A DNA stretch of 64,000 bases, taken from Mycobacterium sp. 3519A. GTDB lineage: Bacteria; Actinomycetota; Actinomycetes; Mycobacteriales; Mycobacteriaceae. The stretch covers positions 992,001 to 1,056,000 of the forward strand of contig NZ_OESG01000013.1 in assembly GCF_900240945.1 (NCBI RefSeq), written 5' to 3'. The notes beneath the pieces are model-generated. The model saw nothing but the letters and a program-made list of their open reading frames with translations, made no database searches and was not told the origin of the DNA. Both the position numbers and the translations under genes were made by a program. Shown here piece after piece: positions 56,996 to 64,000 of the stretch; positions within the stretch are counted from its first letter, which is position 1, and each line of letters starts with the position of its first letter.

Positions 56996-57052
56996 CGAAC
57001 GTGAAGGTATGTGCGACATTTCGCGAAAATGTCGCACACAACCTCACGTTCG
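56996..57052. terminator. Long hairpin between convergent desA3 and methyltransferase genes
   Basis: Arms of about 26 bases (56996-57021 and 57027-57052) pair with three mismatches around a CGCG-containing loop; the core TGTGCGACATTT/AAATGTCGCACA is perfect. It overlaps the stop of the minus-strand methyltransferase gene (57044-57046). It is suited to end transcription in both directions, without a U-tract. Confidence 0.6.
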
Positions 57053-57688
57053 CTGCGCGATGAGGTAGGCCTGCGGCGTCGATTCGAAGCCGTCGTCGTC
57101 GGGGTCACGCACCAGACCGGCGTACGGCGCGAGACCGGCCTCGTCGAGCAGCACGGCGACGGTGTCGGGCTGTCGGCGATAGAACGTCAACGACACCTGC
57201 GCGCCGAACATCTCCTTGAACGTGCGTGGTTGGTCGCCGACCTGAAAGGCGACCAGCGCCACCCCGCCGGGGCGTAGCACGCGGCAGAATTCGGCGAACA
57301 CCGCGGGCAGCGACTCGTCGGGGATGTGGATCACCGAGTACCATGCGCACAGACCGTCGAACTGGCCGTCGTCGAAGTCGAGCTTGGTCATCGACCCGGC
57401 CTGAAAGCGCAACCCGGGATTGAGCCGTCGCGCTTGCGCAATCATCCTGGGGGACAAGTCGATACCGACGACGTCGAGCCCGAGGTCGGCGAACAGGCGC
57501 GACGTGGCACCGGTGCCGCAACCGACGTCGGCGATCAGCCCGTTGCTCTTGACCATCCCGGCGAACCCGGTGAGCATCGCGCGGTCGAGTGGCTTGTTGT
57601 GCAGGTGATCGTGAAACCGTTCGGCGTATTCGGATGCCGTGAGGTCATATCCTTCGCGGGTGCGGTCCAGGAAGCCTAGTTCGGTCAC
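57044..57688 (-). CDS. Class I SAM-dependent methyltransferase
   Basis: A 214-aa UbiE/COQ5-like or Methyltransf_25-type protein. IADVGCGTGATSRLFADLGLDVVGIDLSPRM (about residues 52-82) carries motifs I and II, GQFDGLCAWYSVIHIPDES (about 108-126) motif post II, and LRPGGVALVAFQVG (about 141-154) motif III. The GTG start has TAGAGT (57695-57700, minus strand) six bases upstream, so the mRNA is probably leaderless. Substrate unknown. It overlaps the bidirectional hairpin at its end. Confidence 0.85.
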   Translation of the reverse strand: MTELGFLDRTREGYDLTASEYAERFHDHLHNKPLDRAMLTGFAGMVKSNGLIADVGCGTGATSRLFADLGLDVVGIDLSPRMIAQARRLNPGLRFQAGSMTKLDFDDGQFDGLCAWYSVIHIPDESLPAVFAEFCRVLRPGGVALVAFQVGDQPRTFKEMFGAQVSLTFYRRQPDTVAVLLDEAGLAPYAGLVRDPDDDGFESTPQAYLIAQRT

Positions 57689-57710
57689 TGTCGCACTCTA
57701 CTCGCAACGG

Positions 57711-58559
57711 CTACGTGTCGACGTTGTCGAACTGGTCGGGGTTGGGCCCGGTGCGGCCGGCCTCGCCTTTGTCCAGCGCCGACAGCGCGGCCATCTCGGC
57801 GTCGCCGAGTTCGAAGTCGAAAATGCCGAAGTTCTCTTTGATCCGTTGCGGCGTGACCGATTTGGGGAACACCACGTCGCCGCGCTGAATATGCCAGCGC
57901 AACACCACCTGCGCTGCCGACTTGCCGACCTCCGCTGCGATGCGTGTGACAGCCGGATCGTCAACCACGGTGCCGCGCGCGATGGGCGCCCACGCCTCGG
58001 TCACGATGCCGTGTTCGCGGTCGTAGTCGCGCACTTCGGCGTTCGCGAAATACGGGTGCACCTCGACCTGGTTGACCGCAGGCGTCGTCTCCGTCTCGCG
58101 GGCCAGTCGCTGCAGGTGTGACACCTGGAAGTTCGACACCCCGATGCTGCGGGCCCGGCCGTCGCTCTTGAACTTTTCGAGCGTGCGCCACGTCGAGACG
58201 AAGTCGCCGTCGTAGCGCGTCGGCAGCGGCCAGTGAATCAGGAACAAATCGACGTAGTCGAAGCCGAGCGCCGCGAGTGTGCCGTCGAAGGCGCGGCGCG
58301 CGTCGTCGGGTTTGTGGAAACCGTTGTTGAGCTTGCTGGTGACGAATACTTCGGCCCGGTCGATGCCTGACTCGCGGATGGCTTCTCCGACGCCCTTCTC
58401 GTTGCGGTACATCTGCGCGGTGTCGATGTGCCGGTAGCCGACATCGAGCGCTGTTCGCACCGCCGACGCCGCCTGGTCGGGGGCGATCTTGTAGGTGCCG
58501 AATCCGAGTTGCGGGATGCTCGCGCCGTCGTTGAGGGAAATCGTGGGTATCTGGCTCAC
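57711..58559 (-). CDS. Aldo/keto reductase
   Basis: A 282-aa AKR5-type NADPH reductase. The catalytic tetrad is visible: Asp46 in HIDTAQMY, Tyr51, Lys76 in TSKLNNG and His109 in LIHWP. VFPKSVTPQRIKENFGIFDFEL (about residues 233-254) binds NADPH. Mycobacterial homologues act on small aldehydes such as methylglyoxal. The GTG has TAGGCT (58567-58572, minus strand) exactly seven bases upstream, giving a leaderless mRNA, and a perfect 16-bp palindrome lies just beyond that box. Confidence 0.9.
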   Translation of the reverse strand: MSQIPTISLNDGASIPQLGFGTYKIAPDQAASAVRTALDVGYRHIDTAQMYRNEKGVGEAIRESGIDRAEVFVTSKLNNGFHKPDDARRAFDGTLAALGFDYVDLFLIHWPLPTRYDGDFVSTWRTLEKFKSDGRARSIGVSNFQVSHLQRLARETETTPAVNQVEVHPYFANAEVRDYDREHGIVTEAWAPIARGTVVDDPAVTRIAAEVGKSAAQVVLRWHIQRGDVVFPKSVTPQRIKENFGIFDFELGDAEMAALSALDKGEAGRTGPNPDQFDNVDT

Positions 58560-58574
58560 GGTGTCGAGCCTAGT

Positions 58575-58590
58575 TCCCCCGATCGGGGGA
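58575..58590. promoter_or_regulatory. Perfect palindrome before the aldo/keto reductase gene
   Basis: TCCCCCGATCGGGGGA is symmetrical over 16 bases and lies two bases beyond the -10 box TAGGCT of the leaderless reductase promoter, so it would overlap the promoter spacer. It could be a repressor site. Confidence 0.45.
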
Positions 58591-58719
58591 CGCCGAATTC
58601 CACCGCTGCGCAGGCCGATCACCGGACAGACCTCGGCCGCGGAACCGCGCATTCTTGATTCATCGCAGGAACACACCGGCCTGAGATCTGAAAAGCCAAC
58701 TCACACAGGAGAATTCACA

Positions 58720-58959
58720 ATGACCATCAACATTGCACGCGCCTTCGCCGTTTCCATCATCTCGGCGGGCGTCATCGGCGGTGCCGCCATCGGGCTGGCG
58801 GGCGCGGCCAGCGCAGCCACCACCACCCAGCCGACCGTCCCTGGCCACTTCTACAGCCCAGGGGTCAAGGCGCATCCCGCGCCGCAGGCCGCGCCTGGCT
58901 GGCACGGCCATCACGGCGTGTGGCGGATCCGGCACTTCGAGCCCGGCTACCGCCCGTGA
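58720..58959 (+). CDS. Small secreted His/Pro-rich protein
   Basis: A 79-aa exported peptide. The signal peptide covers about residues 1-33 and ends ASAA; the mature 45 residues are rich in Pro, His and Gly ([20 protein letters not shown]), and could bind metal. The ATG at 58720 has CAGGAG upstream. Mycobacterial small proteins of this look are poorly known. The gene overlaps by 13 bases the convergent methyltransferase gene. Function unknown. Confidence 0.6.
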   Translation: MTINIARAFAVSIISAGVIGGAAIGLAGAASAATTTQPTVPGHFYSPGVKAHPAPQAAPGWHGHHGVWRIRHFEPGYRP

Positions 58960-59885
58960 GGCACTAGCTGCTTCACCGATGCGCAGTAATAGTTGCCCCC
59001 GAACGCGTTGCCGTCCGAAGGAACTGGCAAGCCGGCCTCGGCGAGCAAGTTCGACAAGGAGATCGCATCCGACCGCCAGCCCCTGGCGTCGAGGTACCCG
59101 GCGACGTCTTCACGATCGTCGGAGTAGCCGAGTGCGCCGAGTTCGATGTCCAATCCGTACTCCCGCCAACGCTTGGTGATCTCCTCCAGCGAGTCCCAGA
59201 ACCGACTGCCGTCGCCCGCGCAGGATGTCGTCGCCACCTCCGAAGCCAGCCGACTGCCGTCGGCACTGAGTTCGGTGATGTTGTCCAGCAAGCGGTTTTG
59301 CGCCTCGGCGGGAAGGAAGGGCAACAGGCCTTCTGCGGTCCACGCCGACGGCTTCGTCGGATCGAAACCGGCCTCGCGCAACGCCGTCGGCCAGTCCCTG
59401 CGCAAGTCGATCGGGACGGTGCGCACGTCCGCCGTCGGCTTGGCACCGAGGTCGGCCAGCGTCGCGGCTTTGAAGGCCAATACCTCGGGCTGATCGATCT
59501 CGAACACCACGGTGCCCGAGGGCCAGGCGAATCGATATCCGCGTGCGTCCAGTCCCGAGGCGAGGATCACGACCTGACGGATGCCGGCGGCGGTCGCGTC
59601 GGCCAGGAAGCGGTCGAAGTACTGCGTGCGTGCGGCGAGCAGTTCGGTCATCTGCTGCATGCCCCAGAACGCGCCCGGCACATCGACGTCGACGGCGGCC
59701 AGCTCGCCGCTGGCCCAGCGGGTGAAGAAGTCGACCCCGACCGCGCGGACCAGTGGTTCGGCGAGCGGATCCTCGATGAGGTTGGCTCGGGTGGCGCGGG
59801 CCCTGCCCGCGGCGACCATGGTCGCGGTGGCGCCCACGCTCGTGGCCAGGTCCCAGGTGTCATCGTCTGTCCGTTCAGCACTCAC
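58947..59885 (-). CDS. TIGR00027-family SAM-dependent methyltransferase
   Basis: A 312-aa member of the large mycobacterial leucine carboxyl methyltransferase-like family. The N-terminal [21 protein letters not shown] (about residues 12-32), [15 protein letters not shown] (about 36-50), the [11 protein letters not shown] stretch, [16 protein letters not shown] (about 104-119) and [11 protein letters not shown] (about 129-139) are the family signature. Substrates of family members are unknown; several copies occur in most mycobacterial genomes. GTG start at 59885. It follows rsgA on the same strand after 64 bases. Confidence 0.88.
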   Translation of the reverse strand: MSAERTDDDTWDLATSVGATATMVAAGRARATRANLIEDPLAEPLVRAVGVDFFTRWASGELAAVDVDVPGAFWGMQQMTELLAARTQYFDRFLADATAAGIRQVVILASGLDARGYRFAWPSGTVVFEIDQPEVLAFKAATLADLGAKPTADVRTVPIDLRRDWPTALREAGFDPTKPSAWTAEGLLPFLPAEAQNRLLDNITELSADGSRLASEVATTSCAGDGSRFWDSLEEITKRWREYGLDIELGALGYSDDREDVAGYLDARGWRSDAISLSNLLAEAGLPVPSDGNAFGGNYYCASVKQLVPHGR

Positions 59886-59949
59886 TTAGCCGTTTTAACT
59901 CTTAGCCTAGGTAACGAGCAATGGGGCCAAGCGGACTCCCAGCGTTCTG

Positions 59950-60930
59950 TTAGCCCTCTCGCAACGCGGCGAGAAGGCGGCGCGCCGCGGCGGCGCGCCC
60001 CGCGGCCGGTCCGGTCAGCGTGTCCAGCGCGCACTCGGGGTCGGCGGGCGGTCCCATGTGCCCGCATCCGCGCGGGCAGTCCTTGATCGCCTCGGCCAGA
60101 TCCGAGAATGCGAGCAGCACGTCATCGGGTTCGATGTGCGCCAGCCCGAACGACCGGATCCCCGGCGTGTCGATGACCCAGCCGCCGAAGCTCAGCGGAA
60201 GCGCGACCGACTGCGTCGAGGTGTGCCTGCCCTTGCCGACGTCGGTCACCTCACCGGTGGCCCTGTCCGCGTCGGGCACAAGGCGATTCACCAATGTCGA
60301 CTTGCCGACACCGGAATGGCCGAGCAGCACCGTCACCTTGTCGGCGAGCAACGGCGCGACGGCGTCCAGCGGATCGTCGCGGCCGGCGGTGGTGATTGTC
60401 AGGTCGAGATCGGCGAACTGGGCGGCGAACGGTTCCGGCGGGGCCAGGTCGGTCTTGGTCAGGCACAGGATCGGCTCCAGACCGCCTGCATAGGCCGCGA
60501 TCAGTGCGCGTTCGACGAGGCCGGTGCGCGGCGGGGGATCGGCCAACGCCACCACGATCAGCAGCTGATCGGCGTTGGCGACCACCACCCGCTCGGTCGG
60601 ATCGGTGTCATCTGCGGTGCGCCGCAACACTGTTCGGCGGTCACCGCGACGGACGATGCGGGCCAGCGTGTCGGGCCTGCCGGACAGGTCGCCGACGATT
60701 CCGACGTCGTCGCCGACGACGATCGGGGTGCGGCCCAGTTCCCTGGCCCGCATCGCGGTGACCCGCCGGTCCGGGTCCCTGCCCAGCGCGCAGCCCCACC
60801 GGCCGCGGTCGACGGTGACCACCATGGCTTCCTGCGCGTCGGCATGGTCGGGGCGGGTCTTGGTTCGCGGCCGCGAGCCCCGGCCGGGCCGCACCCGGAC
60901 ATCGGACTCGTCGTACTCGCGAGGGCTCAA
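59950..60930 (-). CDS. rsgA: RsgA, ribosome-maturation GTPase
   Basis: Circularly permuted GTPase assisting 30S assembly. The 326-aa protein has an N-terminal OB-like domain, then G4 LTKTD (about residue 155), G1 GHSGVGKSTLVN (about 202-213), G3 DTPG (about 251), and the zinc-binding tail CPRGCGHMGPPADPEC (about 286-301). The TTG start lies 7 bases after the aroA stop and 10 bases after GAGGA, so it is co-transcribed with aroA, in the order of Rv3227-Rv3228. Confidence 0.92.
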   Translation of the reverse strand: MSPREYDESDVRVRPGRGSRPRTKTRPDHADAQEAMVVTVDRGRWGCALGRDPDRRVTAMRARELGRTPIVVGDDVGIVGDLSGRPDTLARIVRRGDRRTVLRRTADDTDPTERVVVANADQLLIVVALADPPPRTGLVERALIAAYAGGLEPILCLTKTDLAPPEPFAAQFADLDLTITTAGRDDPLDAVAPLLADKVTVLLGHSGVGKSTLVNRLVPDADRATGEVTDVGKGRHTSTQSVALPLSFGGWVIDTPGIRSFGLAHIEPDDVLLAFSDLAEAIKDCPRGCGHMGPPADPECALDTLTGPAAGRAAAARRLLAALREG

Positions 60931-60937
60931 GAGCTAC

Positions 60938-62233
60938 TCAATCCTCACGTCCGGCGGCCCCCTGCCCTTCGAGCATCTCAGCCCACAGTTGCGGGAACTC
61001 CGGCAGCGTCTTTGCCGTCGTGCCAACGTCTTCCACCTCGACACCGGGCACCCGCAGCCCCACGATGGCGCCTGCGGTGGCCATCCGGTGGTCGGCGTAC
61101 GACAGCCACACGCCGCCGTGCAGCGGTCGCGCGGTGATGCGCAGCCCGTCCGGTGTCTCCTCGCACTGGCCGCCGAGACGGTTGATCTCGGCGGACAACG
61201 CCGCCAGCCGGTCGGTTTCGTGACCGCGCAGGTGAGCGACGCCCCGCAGCTGCGACACCGAACCGTCCGACGCCACCGCCGCCAGCGCGGCCACCGCCGG
61301 TGTCAACTCCCCGACGTCGTGCAGATCGACGTCGAAGCCACCGTAGTTCGGGCTGCCGTGCACCTCTAGATATGAATTGCCTTGGGTGACAACCGAACCC
61401 AGCTTCTCGAAGATCGCGAAGACGTCGGCTGCTGGCTGGATGCTGTCGTCAGGCCAGCCGGCCACCCGAACCGCGCCCCCGGTGACCACGGCCGCGGCCA
61501 AAAACGGCACCGAGTTCGACAGATCGGGTTCAATGGTCCACTGCCGCGCGGCAATTGGGCCCGGCGCGACATGCCAGCGGTTGGCCTCACCGTCGTCGAC
61601 GGTCACCCCGGCTTCGCGCAGCATCGACACCGTCATCGCGATGTGTGGCGCGGACGGAACGGTTTCGCCGGTGTGGACGATCCTCAGGCCGTCGGTGAAC
61701 GAGGCTCCTGACAGCAGCAGACCGGAGACGAACTGCGACGACGCCGAGGCGTCGATCTCCACCGTGCCGCCCGCCACCGAACCCGCGCCGCGCACCGAAA
61801 ACGGCAGTTTGTCGCCGTCGACGTCGACGCCGAGGCCGCGCAGGGCGTCGAGCAGCGGGCCGATCGGGCGGCCCCTGGCCTGCTCGTCGCCGTCGAACAG
61901 CACCGTCTCGGTGCTCAGCGCCGCCACCGGCGGGACGAATCGCAGCACGGTGCCTGCCAGCCCGCAGTCGATCCGGGCGCCCGGTTGTGGCGTGAGGGCC
62001 CCGCGGATGGTCAACTCGGAGCCCGCACCGTCGACGGTGACGCCGAGCGTCTGCAGCGCCCCGATCATCAGGTCGGTGTCGCGGCTGCGCAGCGCATTGC
62101 TCAGCGTCGACGTCCCGTTCGGTGTCGCCAGGGCGGCCAGGATCAGCGCTCGATTGGTCAGCGACTTCGAACCGGGGATGGTCACGGTGGCATGCACGGG
62201 GGTAGTCGTCGTCGGTGCCTGCCAGTTGCTCAC
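60938..62233 (-). CDS. aroA: AroA, EPSP synthase
   Basis: Shikimate pathway enzyme joining PEP to shikimate-3-P; the target of glyphosate. The 431-aa protein has [17 protein letters not shown] (about residues 20-36), [12 protein letters not shown], the PEP-binding region [13 protein letters not shown] (about 90-102, in place of the usual NAGTAMR), [13 protein letters not shown] and [12 protein letters not shown] (about 240). The C-terminal [15 protein letters not shown] (about 380-394) is kept. GTG start at 62233. Upstream is the divergent HMCES gene, 45 bases from its start. Confidence 0.95.
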   Translation of the reverse strand: MSNWQAPTTTTPVHATVTIPGSKSLTNRALILAALATPNGTSTLSNALRSRDTDLMIGALQTLGVTVDGAGSELTIRGALTPQPGARIDCGLAGTVLRFVPPVAALSTETVLFDGDEQARGRPIGPLLDALRGLGVDVDGDKLPFSVRGAGSVAGGTVEIDASASSQFVSGLLLSGASFTDGLRIVHTGETVPSAPHIAMTVSMLREAGVTVDDGEANRWHVAPGPIAARQWTIEPDLSNSVPFLAAAVVTGGAVRVAGWPDDSIQPAADVFAIFEKLGSVVTQGNSYLEVHGSPNYGGFDVDLHDVGELTPAVAALAAVASDGSVSQLRGVAHLRGHETDRLAALSAEINRLGGQCEETPDGLRITARPLHGGVWLSYADHRMATAGAIVGLRVPGVEVEDVGTTAKTLPEFPQLWAEMLEGQGAAGRED

Positions 62234-62278
62234 GTGCTACATCCTGCCCTGTCGGCTCCGCGTGCCACCATGGGATAT

Positions 62279-63028
62279 ATGTGTGGGCGATTCGCAGTGA
62301 CCACCGATCCGGCGTTGTTGGCGCAGAAGATCCAGGCCATCGACGAGAGCACCGCCGCGCTGAAGGACAACTACAACGTCGCGCCGACCACCACCATCAG
62401 CACGGTGGTCAAACGGCACACCGAACCCGACGACGAATCGACGCGGCGGGTGCGGTCGATGCGCTGGGGCCTGGTGCCACCGTGGGCCAAGACGTCGGAG
62501 GACGGCGGTCCCGACACCAAGGGGCCGCTGCTGATCAACGCGCGGGCCGAGAAGGTGACCACCTCACCGGCGTTCCGCAACTCCGCGAAGAACAAGCGGT
62601 GTCTGGTGCCGATGGACGGCTGGTACGAGTGGCTTAAGAAAGGTGAGGCGAAGGGAGCCAAGACGCCGTTCTACATGTACGGCGGTGACGGCGAAATGCT
62701 GTTCATGGCCGGGTTGTGGTCGACGTGGCGGCCGAAGGACGCCCCGAAAGACGCGCCACCGCTGTTGAGTTGCACCATCATCACCACCGACGCCGCGGGT
62801 CCGCTGGCCGACATCCACGACCGCATGCCGCTGACCATCAGCCGCGACGACTGGGACCGCTGGCTGGATCCCGATGCGCCCATCGACGAGGGCCTACTGC
62901 GAGGCCACGGCGACCTCGACCGCATCGAGATCCGCGAGGTGTCGCGGTTGGTCAACAGCGTCCGCAACAACGGGCCTGAGCTGATCGAACCGGCCAAACC
63001 GGAGCCCGAGCAGGCGACGCTGCTGTAG
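62279..63028 (+). CDS. HMCES/YedK-type abasic-site DNA-protein crosslinker
   Basis: Protects abasic sites in single-stranded DNA by forming a thiazolidine crosslink through Cys2 (Rv3226c-like, SRAP family). The 249-aa protein needs start ATG 62279 to place Cys at position 2 (MCGRFAV); an in-frame ATG nine bases upstream would bury it. Other active residues: Asn in LINARAEKV (about residue 82), Glu in DGWYEWLKK (about 108-116) and His in IHDRMPL (about 180). Proline-rich NYNVAPTT is present. ATP is not used. Often SOS-linked, but no SOS box is seen here. Confidence 0.92.
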   Translation: MCGRFAVTTDPALLAQKIQAIDESTAALKDNYNVAPTTTISTVVKRHTEPDDESTRRVRSMRWGLVPPWAKTSEDGGPDTKGPLLINARAEKVTTSPAFRNSAKNKRCLVPMDGWYEWLKKGEAKGAKTPFYMYGGDGEMLFMAGLWSTWRPKDAPKDAPPLLSCTIITTDAAGPLADIHDRMPLTISRDDWDRWLDPDAPIDEGLLRGHGDLDRIEIREVSRLVNSVRNNGPELIEPAKPEPEQATLL

Positions 63029-63067
63029 CCCTACCGAGGATTTCTCTGTTCGATTAGAGTATTCCTC

Positions 63068-63652
63068 GTGCCACGGCCGAGTGGAACCGACGCTCGGGAC
63101 CGGTTACTGCAGGTGGCGCGGCGCCGGTTCGCCGTCGACGGCGCGCTGGTGCCGACGTTGGACGAGGTCCGGCGCGAGGCTGAGGTGAGCGTCGGCGCGC
63201 TGTACCACCACTTTCCGGACAAGCCCTCGCTCGCGGCGGCGGTCTACGCACAGGTGATGACCGAGTACCAGGCCGGGTTCGTGGAGATGCTGCGCGGCCA
63301 GCACACCGCAGAAGGCGGCATCCGCGGCGGCGTCGCATATCACCTGCGGTGGGTCGGCGGTCACCGCGGCGAGGCCAAGCTGCTGCTGGGCGACCGACTG
63401 GACAGTGCGTCGCTGAGCGATGCGAATCGGGAGTTCTTCGGCGCTGTCCGCGACTGGTGGCAGCCGCATCACACCTATGGGGCGCTACGGCCGATGCGAC
63501 CGGGGGTCACCGCCGCACTCTGGCTCGGCCCGGCCCAGGAGTTCAGCCGCTACTGGATAGCCGGCGACGACCAGGCGATGCCGCGCGGTGTCGTCGACAT
63601 CTTCGCCACGGCCGCATGGACAGCGTTGCGCGCCAACGATATCGAGGAGTAG
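63068..63652 (+). CDS. TetR-family regulator
   Basis: A 194-aa TetR protein. The DNA-binding part RDRLLQVARRRFAVDGALVPTLDEVRREAEVSVGALYHHFPDKPSLAAAVY (about residues 10-59) has the usual helix-turn-helix and YHHF. Its ligand domain is unremarkable. TAGAGT (63055-63060) ends seven bases before the GTG, so the mRNA is probably leaderless. It is followed five bases later by an enoyl-CoA hydratase gene, so the pair may be co-transcribed, with the regulator sensing a CoA ester. Confidence 0.85.
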   Translation: MPRPSGTDARDRLLQVARRRFAVDGALVPTLDEVRREAEVSVGALYHHFPDKPSLAAAVYAQVMTEYQAGFVEMLRGQHTAEGGIRGGVAYHLRWVGGHRGEAKLLLGDRLDSASLSDANREFFGAVRDWWQPHHTYGALRPMRPGVTAALWLGPAQEFSRYWIAGDDQAMPRGVVDIFATAAWTALRANDIEE

Positions 63653-63657
63653 ATCAG

Positions 63658-64000
63658 ATGGAATCGATGTACCGCACCATCGTCGCAGGCGGCGACGATC
63701 CCGACGCGCCGGAGCGCGTCCACGTCGAGCATCGCGGGGACAGGGCGGTGGTCACGCTCGACGAGTCGCGTCGGCTCAATGTGCTGTCCGCCCCGCTGGT
63801 GCGGCAACTGCGACGGGCTCTCGAGGCGCTCGACGCCGACCACGAGGTCCGCTCCGTCGTACTCACCGGCGCGGATCCCGGCTTCAGCGCGGGCGGCGAC
63901 CTGAAGATGATGCAGACCGCGATCGAATCGCTCGGCGAGCCCGAGGGAGTGGCCGACGTGTGGCGGTGGATCCGCCGCGAGTTCGGCGGGATCGCCCGGC
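63658..64000 (+). CDS. Enoyl-CoA hydratase/isomerase, partial (runs off the window)
   Basis: Starts at ATG 63658 after GAGGAG and is open to the last base, so only about 114 residues are seen. VHVEHRGDRAVVTLDESRRLNVLSAPLVRQLRRALEALDADHEV (about residues 22-64) and SVVLTGADPGFSAGGDLKMM (about 67-86) are crotonase-family signatures; the oxyanion-hole GG in FSAGGDLK is present. The general role is beta-oxidation hydration or isomerisation. Which subfamily cannot be told without the C-terminal part. Confidence 0.85.
   Translation, partial: MESMYRTIVAGGDDPDAPERVHVEHRGDRAVVTLDESRRLNVLSAPLVRQLRRALEALDADHEVRSVVLTGADPGFSAGGDLKMMQTAIESLGEPEGVADVWRWIRREFGGIAR

Noticed and set aside
59886..59910. Iron-box-like TTAGCC elements before the TIGR00027 gene
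   Set aside because: The bases do not form the IdeR 19-bp palindrome; only a short direct repeat is present.

Overview
The window is a stretch of a high-GC actinobacterial chromosome. It almost certainly comes from a fast-growing mycobacterium (Mycolicibacterium-like). The evidence is the set of lineage-specific genes (fbiA/fbiB, whiB2, wbbL, an LCP arabinogalactan ligase, mtrA-mtrB-lpqB, secA1, alkB with two rubredoxins, tgs3, desA3), the heavy use of GTG and TTG starts, and gene order that follows the M. tuberculosis Rv3276c-to-Rv3226c interval with insertions and deletions. Comparisons with M. tuberculosis rest on remembered family knowledge; no search was run.

Layout. 0-4 kb: purK-purE, a methyltransferase, fadE25. 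4-12.5 kb: cupin, periplasmic multicopper oxidase, TIGR03089 protein, LCP ligase, rmlD, a GMC oxidoreductase, wbbL and the GDP-mannose enzyme manB, mostly cell-wall rhamnose/mannose supply and linker synthesis. 12.57-13.86 kb: an IS30-family insertion sequence placed exactly between manB and the F420 operon (fbiA-fbiB-NUDIX). 17-22 kb: whiB2, a Rv3259-like protein, a DUF3499 protein, pmmA, a SIS-like protein, manA. 22-29 kb: DUF808 membrane protein, FadE10-like dehydrogenase, FAD oxidoreductase, APC permease, and a divergent SDR/TetR pair. 30-34 kb: alkB-rubA1-rubA2-alkX alkane hydroxylase operon, sahH, and an ECF sigma gene behind a MerR/SoxR-type operator. 35-40 kb: tmk, mtrA-mtrB-lpqB. 40.5-42.2 kb: a three-gene envelope redox module (anchored protein, DUF6529 membrane protein, Rieske lipoprotein). 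42-47 kb: DUF2252 protein, two-subunit molybdenum hydroxylase, STAS/ATPase partner-switch pair. 47-52 kb: ComF-like PRTase, hibernation factor, secA1, Rv3235-like protein. 52.5-57 kb: tgs3, DUF6912 protein, ferredoxin reductase and desA3 sharing an operator motif. 57-64 kb: two methyltransferases, aldo/keto reductase, a small secreted protein, rsgA-aroA, a HMCES/YedK protein, a TetR regulator and the start of an enoyl-CoA hydratase.

How the genes fit together. PmmA, ManA and ManB feed GDP-mannose; RmlD and WbbL build and transfer rhamnose for the galactan linker; the LCP protein attaches the polymer to peptidoglycan. AlkB with two rubredoxins oxidises alkanes. The ferredoxin reductase and DesA3 desaturate stearoyl chains, Tgs3 makes neutral lipid, and several acyl-CoA dehydrogenases degrade acyl chains. 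MtrA/MtrB/LpqB, WhiB2 and SecA1 tie envelope growth to division.

The most interesting non-coding observations are: (1) three copies of TACGGNNNCGTA upstream of the ferredoxin reductase and desA3; (2) a MerR/SoxR-like operator over a leaderless sigma factor promoter; (3) a LexA-like box before whiB2; (4) a 50-bp tandem duplication between mtrA and mtrB that creates a short leader ORF overlapping the mtrB start; (5) a leaderless nine-codon ORF overlapping the wbbL start; (6) long inverted repeats at gene ends, including one between the two rubredoxin genes; and (7) an inverted repeat just before secA1. No tRNA, rRNA, CRISPR array or prophage was seen.
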